Shown here in pieces: positions 26,188 through 35,231 of a stretch of DNA of 64,000 nucleotides. The stretch's first letter is position 1, and each line of letters opens with the position of its first letter. Both the position numbers and the translations under genes were made by a program. The notes below the pieces were generated by a model that was given only the letters and a program-made list of their open reading frames with translations, was not told where the DNA came from and searched no databases. This stretch comes from Streptomyces spinosisporus (lineage in GTDB: Bacteria; Actinomycetota; Actinomycetes; Streptomycetales; Streptomycetaceae): NCBI RefSeq assembly GCF_022698145.1, contig NZ_JALDAX010000005.1, positions 124,001 to 188,000 on the forward strand, in the 5' to 3' direction.

Positions 26188-27003
26188 CTACGCCTCCTTG
26201 CGGGCGACGGCGAAGATGCGGCGGAAGGGGAACGGGGTGCCGTGTCCGGTGGCGGGGTAGGCCTCGCGCAGGGCGGTGCGGTACTCGTGGATGAAGTCAT
26301 CGCGGGCCGGCGGGTCGTCGGCGAGGGCGGTCAGGACGGGCCGCAGCCCGGTCCCCTTCACCCAGTCCAGCACCGGGTCCTCGCCGGTGAGCAGATGCAG
26401 ATAGGTCGTCTCCCACACGTCCACCGTGCAGCCGAGCGAGGCCAGGCGCTCCAGGTAGGCGCCGGGTGCGAGGACGGCGTCGTCGTGGCGCAGCAGACCG
26501 CCGAGGCGGTCCTTCCAGCGGGCGGAGTCGGCGAGTTCGCGCATCAGCACATGGCTGGGGGCGCCGAAGTTCCCGGGCACCTGGAAGGCGAAGGTGCCGC
26601 CGGGCGCGAGGCCCGCGATCCAGTCGGCGAACCGCTCGGCGTGCCCGGGCACCCACTGCAGGGTGGCGTTGCTGACGATCAGGTCGTGCGGCTGCCCGGG
26701 CGTCCAGGTGCGTGCGTCGCCGTGGTCGAAGTCGAGCCGGCCGCCGCCGGGTGTGGGTCCCGCGTGGTCGACGTGCGCCTTGTCCAGCATCTCGGACGAG
26801 TTGTCGTACCCGGTGATGTGCGCGGTGGGCCAGCGGTCGGCGAGGAGGGCCGTGACGTTGCCGGGCCCGCAGCCGAGGTCGGCGATGCGCGGCGGGCGCC
26901 CGGGCAGCTCGGGGATGCGGGCCACGAGGTCGGCGAAGGGGCGGGCGCGGTGATCGGCGTGACGCAGGTACTGGGCGGGGTCCCAGGTGGGGGCGGCGGA
27001 CAT
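26188..27003 (-). CDS. tam: Trans-aconitate 2-methyltransferase-like protein
   Basis: The product is 271 aa. It is a class I SAM-dependent methyltransferase: IADLGCGPGNVTALLADRWP is motif I and LIVSNATLQWVPGH is motif IV. WDPAQYLRHADHRARPFADL at the N-terminus and the length fit trans-aconitate methyltransferase, which detoxifies trans-aconitate by esterifying it with SAM. ATG 27003 has GAGGAGG 6 bases upstream. It is divergent from the MarR gene, whose likely operators lie between them. Confidence 0.85.
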   Translation of the reverse strand: MSAAPTWDPAQYLRHADHRARPFADLVARIPELPGRPPRIADLGCGPGNVTALLADRWPTAHITGYDNSSEMLDKAHVDHAGPTPGGGRLDFDHGDARTWTPGQPHDLIVSNATLQWVPGHAERFADWIAGLAPGGTFAFQVPGNFGAPSHVLMRELADSARWKDRLGGLLRHDDAVLAPGAYLERLASLGCTVDVWETTYLHLLTGEDPVLDWVKGTGLRPVLTALADDPPARDDFIHEYRTALREAYPATGHGTPFPFRRIFAVARKEA

Positions 27004-27055
27004 GGCAGGCCTCCTCGGCGTACTGGACTGCTGTCCACCCTGGCCCGCATAATGC

Positions 27056-27100
27056 CTCGATGTCAAGAAACTCGACATCAAGAGACTTCACATCGACACA
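27056..27100. promoter_or_regulatory. Three 15-bp operator-like repeats between tam and marR
   Basis: Three consecutive 15-bp units start at 27056, 27071 and 27086. The first two, CTCGATGTCAAGAAA and CTCGACATCAAGAGA, are near-palindromic (CTCGA-N2-TCAAG). The third is weaker. They overlap both promoters and are likely MarR sites. A TACACT hexamer at 27106-27111 would put the marR transcript start at its ATG. Confidence 0.6.
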
Positions 27101-27118
27101 ACCACTACACTGATCGCC

Positions 27119-27616
27119 ATGGAGGACGAGGTCGATCGGCTGGTCGCTGCGTGGCGCCGGGAGCGCCCGGACCTCGACGTGGAACCGCTCGAGGTCCTCA
27201 GCCGGGTCAGCAGACTGGCCCGGCACCTGGACCGGGCACGCCGGCTGGCCTTCGCCGAACACAGCCTGGAGCCCTGGGAGTTCGACGTGCTCACCGCGCT
27301 CAGACGCGCGGGCACGCCGTACCAGCTCTCGCCGGGGCAGCTGCTGACGCAGACCCTGGTCACCTCGGGCACGATGACGAACCGCATCGACCGCCTGACC
27401 AAGAAGGGCCTGGTGGAGCGGCTGCCCGACCCGAGCGACCGGCGCGGTGTGCTGGTGCGGCTCACGGACGAGGGCCAGGACCGCGCGGACCAGGCCCTGG
27501 CCGGACTGCTGGACCAGGAGCGGGCCATCCTCGCCGAGCTCTCGCGCGCCCAGCGGGGTGAACTCGCCGCGCTGCTACGCCAGTTGACCGCCCCGTTCGA
27601 CAACATCCCCGGCTAG
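27119..27616 (+). CDS. MarR-family regulator
   Basis: The product is 165 aa. The winged helix-turn-helix is LSPGQLLTQTLVTSGTMTNR with the wing VERLPDPSDRRGVLVRLTDEG. It probably represses tam-VOC and itself through the 15-bp repeats at 27056-27100. No ribosome site is visible, and a -10-like TACACT lies 8 bases before the ATG, so translation is probably leaderless. Its 3' end overlaps the convergent regulator gene by 42 bases. Confidence 0.9.
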   Translation: MEDEVDRLVAAWRRERPDLDVEPLEVLSRVSRLARHLDRARRLAFAEHSLEPWEFDVLTALRRAGTPYQLSPGQLLTQTLVTSGTMTNRIDRLTKKGLVERLPDPSDRRGVLVRLTDEGQDRADQALAGLLDQERAILAELSRAQRGELAALLRQLTAPFDNIPG

Positions 27617-28342
27617 GTCGACGGGTCCGACGCCCGCCCGGCGCGCGAGCGCGACCGCGGCGAGGGTCGAGTGGACCCCGAGCTTGCCCAGGACGTTCTG
27701 CATATGGGTGCGCACGGTGTGGGGCGAGAGGAACAGCCGCTCCGCGACCGCCTTTCTGCCGAGTCCCGCGACCATGCAGCGCAGCACCTCCCGCTCCCGC
27801 GGCGTCAGGGACTCCACCAGCCGCTCGCTCTCGGTGCGGTGCTTGCGGGCGGCGGTCAGTTCCCTGAGCACACCGGTGAGCAGGGCCGGCGGCAGATGCG
27901 TCTCGTCGCGCAGCACTCCCCGTATGACATTGAGCAGCCGGGACAGCGAGCAGTCCTTGGCCACCCAGCCGGACGCCCCGGCCTGCAGGGCCAGGGCCGC
28001 GCGCCGCGGATCGTCCTTCTCGGCCAGCACGACGATCCGTACGCCCGGCTGTGCGGTGCGCACGCCCGCGACCAGCGAGATCCCGTCGACGAGTCCGTCC
28101 TCTCCCACCTCCTGGACGGGCAGGGCGGGCCGGACCCCGGGCACGTTGCCGCCCAGGTCGGAGTCGACGAGCAGCACGTCGAACCGCCGTCCCTCGGCTG
28201 CCGCGCGCTCCAGGCTGCGCAGTGCGGCGGGACCGCTGCCGGCCGCGGAGACGTCGACGTCGGGCTCGGCCGCGAGCGCCGCGGCGAGGGACTCGGCGAA
28301 GATGCGATGGTCGTCCACGACCAGGACTCGGATGCGAACCAC
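27575..28342 (-). CDS. Orphan LuxR-type response regulator
   Basis: The product is 255 aa. The receiver domain (1-150) has VLVVDDHRIF and the probable phospho-Asp in DVLLVDSD, with the conserved Lys in GASGWVAKD. An insertion of about 20 residues after the phospho-Asp (GGNVPGVRPALPVQEVGEDG) is unusual. The C-terminal LuxR helix-turn-helix is LTPREREVLRCMVAGLGRKA through SPHTVRTHMQNVLGKLGV. No kinase gene is adjacent. GTG 28342 is chosen because the domain starts there and a G-rich site precedes it. Confidence 0.88.
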   Translation of the reverse strand: MVRIRVLVVDDHRIFAESLAAALAAEPDVDVSAAGSGPAALRSLERAAAEGRRFDVLLVDSDLGGNVPGVRPALPVQEVGEDGLVDGISLVAGVRTAQPGVRIVVLAEKDDPRRAALALQAGASGWVAKDCSLSRLLNVIRGVLRDETHLPPALLTGVLRELTAARKHRTESERLVESLTPREREVLRCMVAGLGRKAVAERLFLSPHTVRTHMQNVLGKLGVHSTLAAVALARRAGVGPVDLAGDVVERGGQLA

Positions 28343-28643
28343 GAAACCCCCTTCCCCAAGCTCTCGAAGAGCAGGGGATACCCCATCGTCGGGAGACGTC
28401 ACAGGCGCAGGTACGGCGCCCGAAGTGTCCCGGATCGCGTGGAACCACCCGGGACCGGAACGGCACACCGCACGGCCGCCGCCATGCGGAATCTGCTACC
28501 CCCACTTCGGGCGTCGTACCCGACTGTCTCGCCCCCTGATCGGCACCGGCCCCCACCGGTGCTGTTCATCAGGGTACGGCCGGGGGGCAGGAGCGGAAGG
28601 TTATTTGCAGAACTGGCAGTCCAGCGCGTTTATCGTGAGCCCC
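28343..28643. promoter_or_regulatory. Divergent intergenic region, response regulator / GNAT
   Basis: No gene is visible in these 301 bases. A TTGCAG (28605-28610) and TTTATC (28629-28634) pair, 18 bases apart, fits a promoter for the GNAT gene that would give a nearly leaderless transcript. A small hairpin GCTCT-CGA-AGAGC lies near the regulator start, around 28361-28373. Confidence 0.4.
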
Positions 28644-29084
28644 ATGTTTCGTCTGGAGACAGAAGTCGACAAAGCCCGGTGCGATCTTCTCCGGAGGCGG
28701 CTGCGGGAGGCGAACACAGCGGCCTCACCCGTGCTGCGCGCCCTGCGCGGAACCCCAGGTGAACGCGAAGTTCCGCTCCATCTGTGGGTGTTGGACGACA
28801 GCGGTGAACTGGTCGCCGGACTGGTCGGTCACACCTGGACGTCGTGGCTGCACGTGACCTATCTGTGGGTGCACGAACGCCACCGCGGCGCGGGCCTCGG
28901 TTCGCAACTGCTCGCGGAGGCGGAGCGCCGCGCCCGCGAACGCGGCTGCACCGCGGTCCGGCTGGAGACCTGGGACTTCCAGGCGCCCGGCTTCTACAAG
29001 AAGCAGGGGTACGACGTGGTGTGCGTGATCCCCGACTATCCGCCGGGGATCACGGAGTACACGCTGACCAAGCGGCTCAGCTGA
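28644..29084 (+). CDS. GNAT-family N-acetyltransferase
   Basis: The product is 146 aa. The acetyl-CoA loop is RHRGAGLGSQLLAEAERRAR, followed by GCTAVRLETWDFQAPGFYKK, with the Tyr typical of GNAT enzymes. Acceptor substrate is unknown. A weak start context and a promoter-like pair just upstream suggest a leaderless or nearly leaderless transcript. Its 3' end overlaps the convergent galK stop by 8 bases. Confidence 0.85.
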   Translation: MFRLETEVDKARCDLLRRRLREANTAASPVLRALRGTPGEREVPLHLWVLDDSGELVAGLVGHTWTSWLHVTYLWVHERHRGAGLGSQLLAEAERRARERGCTAVRLETWDFQAPGFYKKQGYDVVCVIPDYPPGITEYTLTKRLS

Positions 29085-30231
29085 GCCTGCGCGCGCCCGC
29101 CGACGGCACCGCCTCGAACACCCGCGGAGCGGTGAAGCCCGCCCCGGCGAAGGCCTCCTCGACCGCCTTGGTGACGGTGTCCACGTCGGACGCCTCCACC
29201 AGGACGATCGCGGAGCCGCCGAAGCCGCCGCCGGTCATCCGCGCGCCGAGCGCGCCGGAGGCCAGCGCGGTGTCGACGACCAGGTCCAGCTCCGGGCAGG
29301 AGATACGGAAGTCGTCGCGCAGGGAGGCGTGGCCGGCCACCAGGACCGGGCCGATCGCCCGGGTCTCGCCCGCCCTCAGCAGGGCGACGGTCCGCTCCAC
29401 CCGCTCGTCCTCGGTGACGATGTGGCGGACCAGGCGGACCGCCTCCTCGTCGTCGCCCAGCCGCGCGAGCGCCGCGTCGAGCCCGTCGTAGGGGATGTCC
29501 CGCAGCGCGTCGACGCCGAGCAGCGCCGCGCCGCGCTCGCAGCCCGCGCGCCGCTTGCCGTACTCGCCGTCGCTGTGGGCGTGCTTGACGCGGGTGTCCA
29601 CCACCAGCAGCCGCATGCCCTCGGCGGCCAGGTCGAAGGGGATCTGCTGCTGGGAGAGGTCCCGGGTGTCGAGGAAGAGCGCGTGGCCCTCCTCGCAGCA
29701 GGCGGAGGCCGTCTGGTCCATGATGCCGGTGGGGGCGCCGACGTAGACGTTCTCGGCGCGCTGGCACAGCCGGGCCAGCTGCCAGCGCTGCAGGCCGAGT
29801 TCGTAGAGGTCGTTCAGCGCGAGCGCGATCACGACCTCCAGCGCCGCCGACGAGGACAGGCCCGCGCCGGAGGGGACCGTCGAGGCGAGGTGGACGTCCG
29901 CGCCGGTCACCGCGTGACCGGCCTCGCGCAGGGCCCACACGACACCCGCCGGGTACGCCGTCCAGTTCCGGTCCGACTCGGGCGCCAGCTCGTCCAGGCG
30001 CAACTCCTCGACACCGCCCTCGACGTCCGCCGAGTGCAGGCGCAGACGGCCGTCGGTGCGCCGGGAGACGGCCGCGACGGTGGTGTGCGGCAGCGCGAAG
30101 GGCATCACGAAGCCGTCGTTGTAGTCGGTGTGCTCACCGATGAGGTTGACGCGGCCCGGCGCCGACCAGACACCCTCGGGGGCGGCTCCGTACAGCTCCT
30201 GGAAACCGCCTTGCACCTGCTGTGCCGCCAC
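29077..30231 (-). CDS. galK: Galactokinase
   Basis: The product is 384 aa. It phosphorylates galactose to galactose-1-phosphate with ATP, step one of the Leloir pathway. GRVNLIGEHTDYNDGFVMP is the galactokinase signature, VPSGAGLSSSAALEV is the GHMP ATP motif, and MTGGGFGGSAI is GHMP motif 3. The GTG start shares one base with the galE stop (TAGTG at 30231), so the genes are coupled. It is the last gene of galTEK. Confidence 0.97.
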   Translation of the reverse strand: MAAQQVQGGFQELYGAAPEGVWSAPGRVNLIGEHTDYNDGFVMPFALPHTTVAAVSRRTDGRLRLHSADVEGGVEELRLDELAPESDRNWTAYPAGVVWALREAGHAVTGADVHLASTVPSGAGLSSSAALEVVIALALNDLYELGLQRWQLARLCQRAENVYVGAPTGIMDQTASACCEEGHALFLDTRDLSQQQIPFDLAAEGMRLLVVDTRVKHAHSDGEYGKRRAGCERGAALLGVDALRDIPYDGLDAALARLGDDEEAVRLVRHIVTEDERVERTVALLRAGETRAIGPVLVAGHASLRDDFRISCPELDLVVDTALASGALGARMTGGGFGGSAIVLVEASDVDTVTKAVEEAFAGAGFTAPRVFEAVPSAGARRLS

Positions 30232-31199
30232 TAGTGCTCCCTTGTGATGTTCTGCGCGAACTCCCACGCGTCCGCGACGATCCCCGCGAGGTCCGCGCGG
30301 GACGGGTTCCAGCCCAGCTTCTCGCGGGCGGCGGCCGCCGACGCCACCAGGACGGCCGGGTCGCCGCCGCGGCGCGGGGCCACGACCTCCGGGATCGGGT
30401 GGCCGGTGACCCGGCGGACGGTCTCGATGACCTCGCGGACCGAGAAGCCCTCGCCGTTGCCGAGGTTGCAGATGAGGTGCTCGCCCGGGGTGGCGGCCTT
30501 CAGCGCGAGCAGGTGCGCCTCGGCGAGGTCCGCGACGTGGATGTAGTCGCGTACGCAGGTGCCGTCCGGGGTCGGGTAGTCGTCGCCGTAGACGGAGATC
30601 GCGTCCCGCCTGCCCTGGGCGACCTGCAGCACCAGCGGGATCAGGTGCGACTCGGGGTCGTGCCGCTCGCCCTGCTTGCCGTAGGCGCCCGCCACGTTGA
30701 AGTAGCGCAGCGAGACCGCGCCCAGGCCGTGCGCCGCCGCCTCGCCGGAGATCATGTGGTCCACGGCGAGCTTGGAGGCGCCGTAGGGGTTGGTCGGGGC
30801 GGTCGGCGCGGACTCGGTGATCGGGACCTGCTGCGGCTCGCCGTAGGTGGCCGCGGTGGAGGAGAAGACCAGCGTGCGCACGCCCGCCTCGCGCATCGCG
30901 CCGAGCAGCGCCATGGTGCCGGCGACGTTGTTGTCCCAGTACTTCTCGGGCTTGACGACGGACTCGCCGACCTGCGAGAACGCGGCGAAGTGCAGGACGG
31001 CGTCGAAGGAGGCGTCCAGCCACTTGGCGGCGTCGCGGATGTCGCCCTCGATGAAGGCGGCGCCGGCCGGGACGCCCTCCCGGAAGCCGGTGGAGAGGTT
31101 GTCGAGCACGACGACCTCGTGCCCTGCCTCCAGCAGGTGCTGGGCGACCACACTGCCGACGTAGCCCGCCCCGCCCGTCACCAGGTACTTACCGCTCAT
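30231..31199 (-). CDS. galE: UDP-glucose 4-epimerase
   Basis: The product is 322 aa. It interconverts UDP-galactose and UDP-glucose with bound NAD. The Rossmann motif is [20 protein letters not shown], the catalytic Tyr-x3-Lys is YGASK, and [12 protein letters not shown] is conserved. The ATG at 31199 shares a base with the galT stop (TGATG). It supplies UDP-galactose when no galactose is present, so a basal internal promoter is possible but not seen. Confidence 0.97.
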   Translation of the reverse strand: MSGKYLVTGGAGYVGSVVAQHLLEAGHEVVVLDNLSTGFREGVPAGAAFIEGDIRDAAKWLDASFDAVLHFAAFSQVGESVVKPEKYWDNNVAGTMALLGAMREAGVRTLVFSSTAATYGEPQQVPITESAPTAPTNPYGASKLAVDHMISGEAAAHGLGAVSLRYFNVAGAYGKQGERHDPESHLIPLVLQVAQGRRDAISVYGDDYPTPDGTCVRDYIHVADLAEAHLLALKAATPGEHLICNLGNGEGFSVREVIETVRRVTGHPIPEVVAPRRGGDPAVLVASAAAAREKLGWNPSRADLAGIVADAWEFAQNITREH

Positions 31200-32257
31200 C
31201 AACTCGCTACCTCTCGCAGTCGCTCGGCCGCGCGCTCCGGCGGCACGTCGTTGATGAACACACTCATGCCGGACTCGGAACCCGCGAGGAACTTCAGCTT
31301 GCCGGAGGTTCGGCGGATGGTGAAAAGCTCGAGGTGGAGCGCGAAGTCGTCGCGGTTGACGCCCTCGAAGTCCTCCAGCGCGCCGAACGGTGCCTGGTGC
31401 CAGGCCGAGATGTACGGCGTCGGCGGTTCACCTTCGCCGAAGATCCGGTCGAAGCGCCTCAACAGTTCCAGATAGACCTGGGGGAACTCTGTGCGCGCGG
31501 CCTCGTCGAGCCCGAGCAGATCGGGCACCCGGCGCTTGGGGTACAGGTGGACCTCGTAGGGCCAGTGCGCCGCGTACGGCACGAAGGCCGCCCAGTGTTC
31601 ACCCTCCAGGACGACCCGCTCACCGGCGAGCTCACGCTCCAGGACGGCGTCGAAGAGGTTCTCGCCGCCCGTCGCCTCCTTGTGGGCCGCGAGCGAACGG
31701 AGCATCAGCGCGGTGCGCGGGGTGGTGAAGGGGTAGGCGTAGATCTGGCCGTGCGGGTGACCGAGCGTCACGCCGATCTCCTCGCCACGGTTCTCGAAGC
31801 AGAACACCTGCTCCACGGAGGGGAGATGCGACAGCTCGGATGTCCGGTCCGTCCAGGCCTCCAGGACCAGGCGCGCCTGCTCCTCGGAGAGATCCGCGAA
31901 GGAGGCGTTGTGGTCGGAGGTGAAGCAGACGACCTCGCAGCGGCCGGAGTCGCCGGCCAGGGAGGGGAAGCGGTTCTCGAAGACGACCACGTCGTACGAG
32001 GAGTCCGGGATCTCGCTCAGCCGGTCGCCCTTGGAGGGGCACAGCGGGCACTCGTCGGCCGGCGGGTGGTAGGTGCGGCCCTGGCGGTGCGAGGCCACGG
32101 CGATCGCGTCGCCGAGCAGCGGGTCACGGCGGATCTCGGAGGTCGTGACGGTCCGCTCCAGGGGACGGCGGTCCACCGCGTCGCGCACATGGTCGTCGCG
32201 CAGGTCGTAGTAGATCAGTTCGCGACCGTCGGCCAGGCGGGTCGAGGTCTTCTTCAC
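31199..32257 (-). CDS. galT: Galactose-1-phosphate uridylyltransferase
   Basis: The product is 352 aa. It swaps UMP between UDP-glucose and galactose-1-phosphate. The active site is [12 protein letters not shown] with the nucleophilic His, CPLC gives zinc ligands, and FENRFPSL and HLYPKRR bind substrate. GTG 32257 is chosen with AGGGAG 8 bases upstream. It is the first gene of the galTEK operon and is divergent from a symporter that may bring in the sugar. Confidence 0.96.
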   Translation of the reverse strand: MKKTSTRLADGRELIYYDLRDDHVRDAVDRRPLERTVTTSEIRRDPLLGDAIAVASHRQGRTYHPPADECPLCPSKGDRLSEIPDSSYDVVVFENRFPSLAGDSGRCEVVCFTSDHNASFADLSEEQARLVLEAWTDRTSELSHLPSVEQVFCFENRGEEIGVTLGHPHGQIYAYPFTTPRTALMLRSLAAHKEATGGENLFDAVLERELAGERVVLEGEHWAAFVPYAAHWPYEVHLYPKRRVPDLLGLDEAARTEFPQVYLELLRRFDRIFGEGEPPTPYISAWHQAPFGALEDFEGVNRDDFALHLELFTIRRTSGKLKFLAGSESGMSVFINDVPPERAAERLREVAS

Positions 32258-32433
32258 TGCGGACTCCCTATTCGAGCCACTCAACCATCAAACATAACCG
32301 AACACATTGGAACATGCGCACCCACACTCGTCAACATCACAATCCAACAAAGAGCATCAACAGAAGTGTTCAATTCCTGAAGGCGCAGGCGTAGGTTCCG
32401 CTCTGGACAGTTCACGCGACGAAGCGAGCTTTT
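32258..32433. promoter_or_regulatory. galT / symporter divergent promoter with 10-bp phased AACA repeats
   Basis: Direct repeats AACAT, AACAC and AACAT begin at 32291, 32301 and 32311, exactly 10 bp apart. This AT-richer stretch precedes galT, where the S. lividans galP1 operator is known to contain direct repeats. It likely binds a galactose-responsive repressor, not encoded here. Confidence 0.5.
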
Positions 32434-34125
32434 ATGCAAACCCCCACATACCCAGCCATGCAGCTGGCCGCCGAGCTACGTCTCCCCACGAACGGGCTCG
32501 ACTACACGATCCTCGGCATCTACTTCGCCGTGGTCCTCGGCATCGGCTTCGCCGCCCGTAGATCGGTGAAGACCAGCCTCGACTTCTTCCTCTCCGGGCG
32601 GTCACTGCCCGCCTGGATCACCGGGCTCGCGTTCATCTCGGCCAACCTCGCCGCCACCGAGATCCTGGGCATGGCGGCCAACAGCGCACAGTACGGCGCG
32701 TACACCGTGCACTGGTACTGGATCGGCGCCATCCCGGCCATGGTCTTCCTCGGCCTGGTCATGATGCCCTTCTACTACGGAAGCAAGGTGCGCTCGGTCC
32801 CCGAGATGCTGCTGCTGCGCTTCGACAAGTGGGCACATCTGCTGAGTTCGATCCTGTTCGCCTTCGCCGCGGTTCTGATCGCCGGTGTGAACCTGTACGC
32901 CCTCGCGATCGTGGTCGAGGCCCTGCTGGGCTGGCCGCAGTGGGTGGCGATCGTGGTCGCGGGCGCGTTCGTGCTGGCGTACATCACCCTCGGCGGTCTC
33001 TCCTCCGCGATCTACAACGAGGTGCTGCAGTTCTTCGTGATCCTCGCGGCGCTCATCCCGATCGTGGTGCTGGGCCTGAAGAAGGTCGGCGGCTGGGGCG
33101 GTCTGACCGACAAGCTCACCGCGACACACGGAGCGAACTTCACCACCGCCTGGGGCGGCACCGGCATCGGCAGCTCCAACCCGCTGGGCGCCAACTGGCT
33201 GACCATCGTGCTCGGCCTCGGCTTCGTGCTGTCCTTCGGCTACTGGACCACCAACTTCGCCGAGGTGCAGCGCGCCCTGTCCGCGAAGAACCTCTCCGCG
33301 GGTCAGCGCACCCCGCTGATCGCCGCGTACCCGAAGATCTTCATCGTCTTCCTGGTGATGATCCCGGGCCTGGTCGCCGCGGCCCTCGTGCCGAACTTCG
33401 GCACCGCCAAGTCGGGCTACCAGTACAACGACGCCATCCCCTACCTGATGCAGGAACTGCTGCCCAACGGCGTCCTCGGCATCGCCGTGACCGGTCTGCT
33501 GGCCGCGTTCATGGCGGGCATGGCGGCCAACGTGTCGTCGTTCAACACGGTGTTCACCAACGACATCTGGGCCCGGTACATCGTCAAGGGCCGCGAGGAC
33601 GAGTACTACGTCCGCTTCGGCCGCCTGATCACGGTGATCGGCGTCTGCGCCTCGGTCGGCACGGCCTTCCTGGCGTCGTCGTTCTCCAACATCATGAGCT
33701 ACCTGCAGACGCTGTTCTCCTTCTTCAACGTGCCGATGTTCGTGGTCTTCATCGTCGGCATGTTCTGGAAGCGTGCGTCCGCCAAGTCCGGCTTCTGGGG
33801 CCTGCTCGCCGGCACCGTGGCCGCGATGGTGAACTACTTCGTCATCTACAAGGAGGGCATCATCGACATCCCCTCCGACCAGGGCGCCAACTTCGTCTCC
33901 GCGATCGTCGGCTTCGTGGCCGGCGCCGTGGTGATGGTCGCCGTGTCCCTGTTCACCAAGCCCAAGCCGACCGAGGAACTGCAGGGCCTGGTCTACGGCA
34001 CCCGCTCCCCCGGCATGGACGAGCCGCCCGCCGCGGGCGACGACGCCTGGTACCGCAAGCCCGCCCTGCTGGGCTGGGGTGCCGTGATCATCGCCGCCGC
34101 CTGCTACATCCCGTTCTCGTTCTGA
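32434..34125 (+). CDS. Sodium:solute symporter, SglT/galactoside type
   Basis: The product is 563 aa with about 14 membrane segments. Family features are DFFLSGRSLPAWITGLAFIS, NLAATEILGMAANSAQYG, and AYITLGGLSSAIYNEV. The glucose/galactose branch of SSS symporters has this NLAATE motif. Divergence from galTEK and the shared control region suggest Na+-driven uptake of galactose or a galactoside. ATG 32434 has a weak ribosome site; ATG 32458 is possible. Confidence 0.88.
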   Translation: MQTPTYPAMQLAAELRLPTNGLDYTILGIYFAVVLGIGFAARRSVKTSLDFFLSGRSLPAWITGLAFISANLAATEILGMAANSAQYGAYTVHWYWIGAIPAMVFLGLVMMPFYYGSKVRSVPEMLLLRFDKWAHLLSSILFAFAAVLIAGVNLYALAIVVEALLGWPQWVAIVVAGAFVLAYITLGGLSSAIYNEVLQFFVILAALIPIVVLGLKKVGGWGGLTDKLTATHGANFTTAWGGTGIGSSNPLGANWLTIVLGLGFVLSFGYWTTNFAEVQRALSAKNLSAGQRTPLIAAYPKIFIVFLVMIPGLVAAALVPNFGTAKSGYQYNDAIPYLMQELLPNGVLGIAVTGLLAAFMAGMAANVSSFNTVFTNDIWARYIVKGREDEYYVRFGRLITVIGVCASVGTAFLASSFSNIMSYLQTLFSFFNVPMFVVFIVGMFWKRASAKSGFWGLLAGTVAAMVNYFVIYKEGIIDIPSDQGANFVSAIVGFVAGAVVMVAVSLFTKPKPTEELQGLVYGTRSPGMDEPPAAGDDAWYRKPALLGWGAVIIAAACYIPFSF

Positions 34126-34151
34126 CGGCCGACTGAGGAGTTCGAACCACC

Positions 34152-34499
34152 ATGTCCGATCAGTACCCCGGACCCTCCGGATACTCCGAGAAGGACGTCC
34201 ACCGCGAGGTCACCGAGCTGCAGGAGAAGTCCGCGACCGCGGCCCGCATCTTCGACCTCCGCCGCATCATCGGCGGCCTGTTCGTGCTGTACGGGATCAT
34301 CGTCACCATCACCGGCATCACCGACGACCAGGCCGCCATCGACAAGGCCCAGGGCGTCAACATCAACCTGTGGACCGGCATCGCCATGCTGGTCCTCGGC
34401 GTCTTCTTCCTGGCCTGGCTGAAGCTGCGGCCGACACCGCCCCCGACCCCGGACACCGCTCCGGGAGCGGAGGACGAGCCGGCCGGACCGGCGCACTGA
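34152..34499 (+). CDS. Small membrane protein co-transcribed with the symporter
   Basis: The product is 115 aa. It has a hydrophilic N-terminus with a short helix (VTELQEKSATAARIFDLRRI), two membrane segments at about residues 40-56 and 72-90, and a Pro/Ala-rich tail. It starts 26 bases after the symporter stop, with GAGGAG upstream. The order SSS-small membrane protein recalls other two-part transport systems, so an accessory role is inferred only. Confidence 0.75.
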   Translation: MSDQYPGPSGYSEKDVHREVTELQEKSATAARIFDLRRIIGGLFVLYGIIVTITGITDDQAAIDKAQGVNINLWTGIAMLVLGVFFLAWLKLRPTPPPTPDTAPGAEDEPAGPAH

Positions 34500-34506
34500 C
34501 GGCCCC

Positions 34507-34536
34507 GGGGGCGGAGGCTATGACGCCTCCGGCCCC
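34507..34536. terminator. Hairpin between convergent genes
   Basis: A 12-bp inverted repeat with one mismatch (34507-34518 and 34525-34536) and a 6-base loop overlaps the stop of the regulator gene at 34518 and follows the small membrane protein. Confidence 0.6.
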
Positions 34537-35231
34537 GGTTCCATCTCCACAGGCTTCGCGTTCGGCACCGGGCCCGCTCTGTCCAGCAGCCCCGTGCGCG
34601 CGGCCAGGGCCGCCGCCTCCAGCCGGGAGCCGACGCCCAGCTTCATCAGGACACGCTGGACATGGGTGCGGGCGGTGGACGGGGCTATGCCCATCCCGGC
34701 CGCTATCAGCCGGGTGTCCTCGCCGTCGGCCACCCTGACCAGGACCTCGACCTCGCGCGGGGTGAGCATCTGCAGCAGGCGCTGCCCCTCGTCGTCGGGC
34801 TGGGCCGCGGGGTTGAGCAGTTCACTGAAGGCTCCCTGCAGCAGCTGCGGCGCCACCGCCGCCTCGCCCGCCCGGGCCTTCATGATGGCGCGCTCCACGC
34901 CCTCTATGCGTTCGTCATGACGTACGTAGCCCGACGCCCCGGAGGCGAAGGCGGCGGCGATGCCGCGCGGGCTCGGCACCGGGCCCAGCACCAGCACCGC
35001 CACCTGCGGGCGCTCCCGTTTGATCTTCACCACCGGGTCGAAGATGCCCGGCTCCGCCGGTGTCGCCGTACCCAGCAGGCACACCTCGGGTGCGCGCGTG
35101 ATCACCAGCTCCGCCGCCCCCGCGGCGGGCGCCGCCGCCGCGAGCACCCGGTGCCCGCGCAGCTTCAGCGCCGAGGCGAGCGCCTCGGCGAGCAGTCGGT
35201 GGTCGTCGACCACCATGAGCCGCACTCCCAT
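34518..35231 (-). CDS. LuxR-type regulator with degenerate receiver domain
   Basis: The product is 237 aa. The N-terminal receiver keeps the acidic pair in MVVDDHRLLAEAL. The phosphoacceptor position has Gly in place of Asp (APEVCLLGTATP), and the usual Lys in the beta-5 loop is replaced (GASGYVRHD). The LuxR helix-turn-helix is LTPREVEVLVRVADGEDTRL through APSTARTHVQRVLMKLGVGS. Phosphorylation-independent or ligand-based control is likely. ATG 35231 follows a G-rich site. No kinase is adjacent. Confidence 0.85.
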   Translation of the reverse strand: MGVRLMVVDDHRLLAEALASALKLRGHRVLAAAAPAAGAAELVITRAPEVCLLGTATPAEPGIFDPVVKIKRERPQVAVLVLGPVPSPRGIAAAFASGASGYVRHDERIEGVERAIMKARAGEAAVAPQLLQGAFSELLNPAAQPDDEGQRLLQMLTPREVEVLVRVADGEDTRLIAAGMGIAPSTARTHVQRVLMKLGVGSRLEAAALAARTGLLDRAGPVPNAKPVEMEPGPEAS

